Assembly (NCBI GenBank): GCA_024704765.1
Contig: JAKMXF010000324.1
Location: 124,001-188,000, forward strand
Reading direction: 5' to 3'
Origin: Oopsacas minuta
Taxonomy: Eukaryota > Porifera > Hexactinellida > Lyssacinosida > Leucopsacidae
DNA length: 64,000 bases
This document shows, in pieces, positions 62,701-64,000 of the stretch (position 1 is the first letter of the stretch; every line of letters begins with the position of its first letter). The notes under the pieces were generated by a model, which ran no database searches, was not told where the DNA came from, and saw nothing but the letters and a program-made list of their open reading frames with translations. Position numbers and translations under genes: made by a program.

Positions 62701-64000
62701 AAATAGTTTAAACAAGGGAAATCTGGCGCCCACACGAGGTCATAAATTTCATACTTCCCCGGATTTCTGGATTATCCCGCGATTTTATATGACATCTGGA
62801 AAAAATATTAGATATGTCTCGAAAATTTCTGAAAATGAATATTATTTGTATATAAAATTAGAAATCTAGGCAAATTTTGAAAATCTTGCGACTTCGAGAT
62901 AATATCCAAGAAATTGTTCTGACTCAAAATTGTGCATGCGGGTGGGAGAATTAATAATGCTGCCATTTGGCCTGTGGTCATGATAAACTGAATGAAACCA
63001 TGATAGGACTATTGTAGAATTTTCGCAAGTGTATAATCTTATTTGTTAATTACACACCAACAGGTGTAATTCATTCGACATTAACTTAGTTCATCAAATG
63101 ATATTTTTGTCTGTACCGCGCCGATTGCAAAGTCTCTATGGCCTGGCCTATATCCTTGTATGGAAACTGTCCAAATTGACCCAATTAACCGGCTGTCCTG
63201 ATTAAGCCGAGTCTAATGTAAGTTAATATATTATACCATTTCTGGTATCAATTATTGTCTCGAGTTGCAAGGTCAATCTCTTCTGTAACCACAATATTTG
63301 AATATTATATAATTAATTCACATGCTTCTGTTAGATTGTTTCAGGCTGGGGACATATGCTAATATTGATAATTACATTAACATGTAGTGATAACATTCCT
63401 CGAGCGATTTTGGGGAGGTTTTGTCCCTCTTTGCCCCATGAGCATGATCATTTTCCAATTTTGACAACTCTTACTTGGATTAATTCTCGGATTCGGAAAG
63501 CTTGTAAATCCAATTTTGGCTGTAAGAATTTTACTAACCGAATCACAAATCCAATATACATTTTCCATGAACTTTTGGATTTCAAATTCTGGAACATTGC
63601 CTTTAACAGTATTCATGTGGTAGAATTACATAATTTCTAATGCTCAACCAGTGTTTAATTACCCACAGATAATGCGTAGATATTGTTTATTCAGTTACAT
63701 TGCATGAAACCGTAAAACTATTTGTGAATTTATATTTTGTAAATATTAATTTAGAATATTGTGTGGTCAAGTAAGCATGTAGTATGTTAATGGTGCAGCT
63801 ATATCATATGTAGGATTTTGCGTTTATTCCTACATGTACATTAATATAAGGGGCTTTAATTCGGTCATAATGGGCAAACATGTGTAGGCCAAACTACAAT
63901 CCGTCCTGTAGCATTTACAGAAAGTAAGGAGAAGATAAATTTGAGGAAAACGGGTGTTTTCCAACTTTTTTTGGGAAACTTCCCATAGTTTCCGTATATT
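59730..64000. other. 4.3-kb stretch without a recognisable gene
   Basis: Family-B elements lie at 61951-62084 and, more diverged, near 61114-61213. Element remnants with 'CCGATTAA'/'TTAAGCCGAG' motifs lie near 60087-60200 and 63160-63222. Open frames of 60-95 codons lack motifs and look random. It may hold distal SoxB regulatory sequence. Confidence 0.45.
61951..62084. mobile_element. 134-bp family-B TIR element with TA on both sides
   Basis: It starts CAGTAACTCCTGTTATATCT and ends AACGGAAGTTGACAG. TA is present immediately outside both ends. The interior 'TTTGAGGCCATATTTGTACA' is the family-B core. Confidence 0.72.

Overview
The window is nuclear DNA from an animal. It is AT-rich and uses canonical GT/AG introns. 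It carries animal-type regulators: a SoxB HMG-box gene, an MITF/TFE bHLH-zipper gene split by an intron in the loop, INSIG, a GATOR1 subunit (NPRL2), mitoribosomal mS29/DAP3, a CNBD2-like gene, TBC1D25 and Golgi alpha-mannosidase II. The low intron count, the WS/DGAT acyltransferase, the SEFIR adaptor and the dense population of very small DNA transposons would suit an early-branching invertebrate such as a sponge. The sequence alone does not prove the taxon.

Layout. 0-6 kb: end of a WS/DGAT gene, a diverged NHL-propeller gene, and NHL copy A (broken by a frameshift). 6-14.4 kb: a CNBD2-like gene on the minus strand, whose 4.4-kb intron appears to hold both NPRL2 (minus) and DAP3 (plus). 16-23.3 kb: a putative zinc-finger gene and a four-exon coiled-coil gene of unknown function. 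24-26 kb: PLPBP and INSIG. 27.6-28.8 kb: NHL copy B. 30.3-35.5 kb: five-exon MITF/TFE. 38.7-46.3 kb: SEFIR plus CARD-like adaptor, TBC1D25 and MAN2A, all intronless. 47-52.3 kb: NHL copies C and D, inverted relative to A and B. 58.2-59.2 kb: SoxB. The stretches 53.8-58.2 kb and 59.7-64 kb hold no gene I can recognise, only short repeats.

The most unusual system is the NHL set. Four copies (A and B forward, C and D reversed) lie in two pairs of inverted segmental duplications: A with D, and B with C. Their coiled-coil N-termini and propeller cores are almost identical. Their differences concentrate at the same place in successive blades, the residue before Gly/Asp-Ile in the P-x-G-I turn and the residues around the C-D-x-x-N/I turn. 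Those sites should lie together on one face of the beta-propeller. The single-base frameshift in copy A falls at one of these variable codons. This looks like a small diversifying family of recognition propellers, with inverted copies available for gene conversion. A SEFIR plus CARD-like signalling gene lies between the inverted arms, and its upstream region shares a paired sequence motif with the 5' introns of copies B and C.

The rest is shaped by tiny transposons. There are several families of 60-180 bp terminal-inverted-repeat elements with TA target duplications and pogo/Tigger-like ends (some nested, one making up most of an intron), two hAT-type elements with exact 8-bp target duplications, and several unnamed dispersed repeats.
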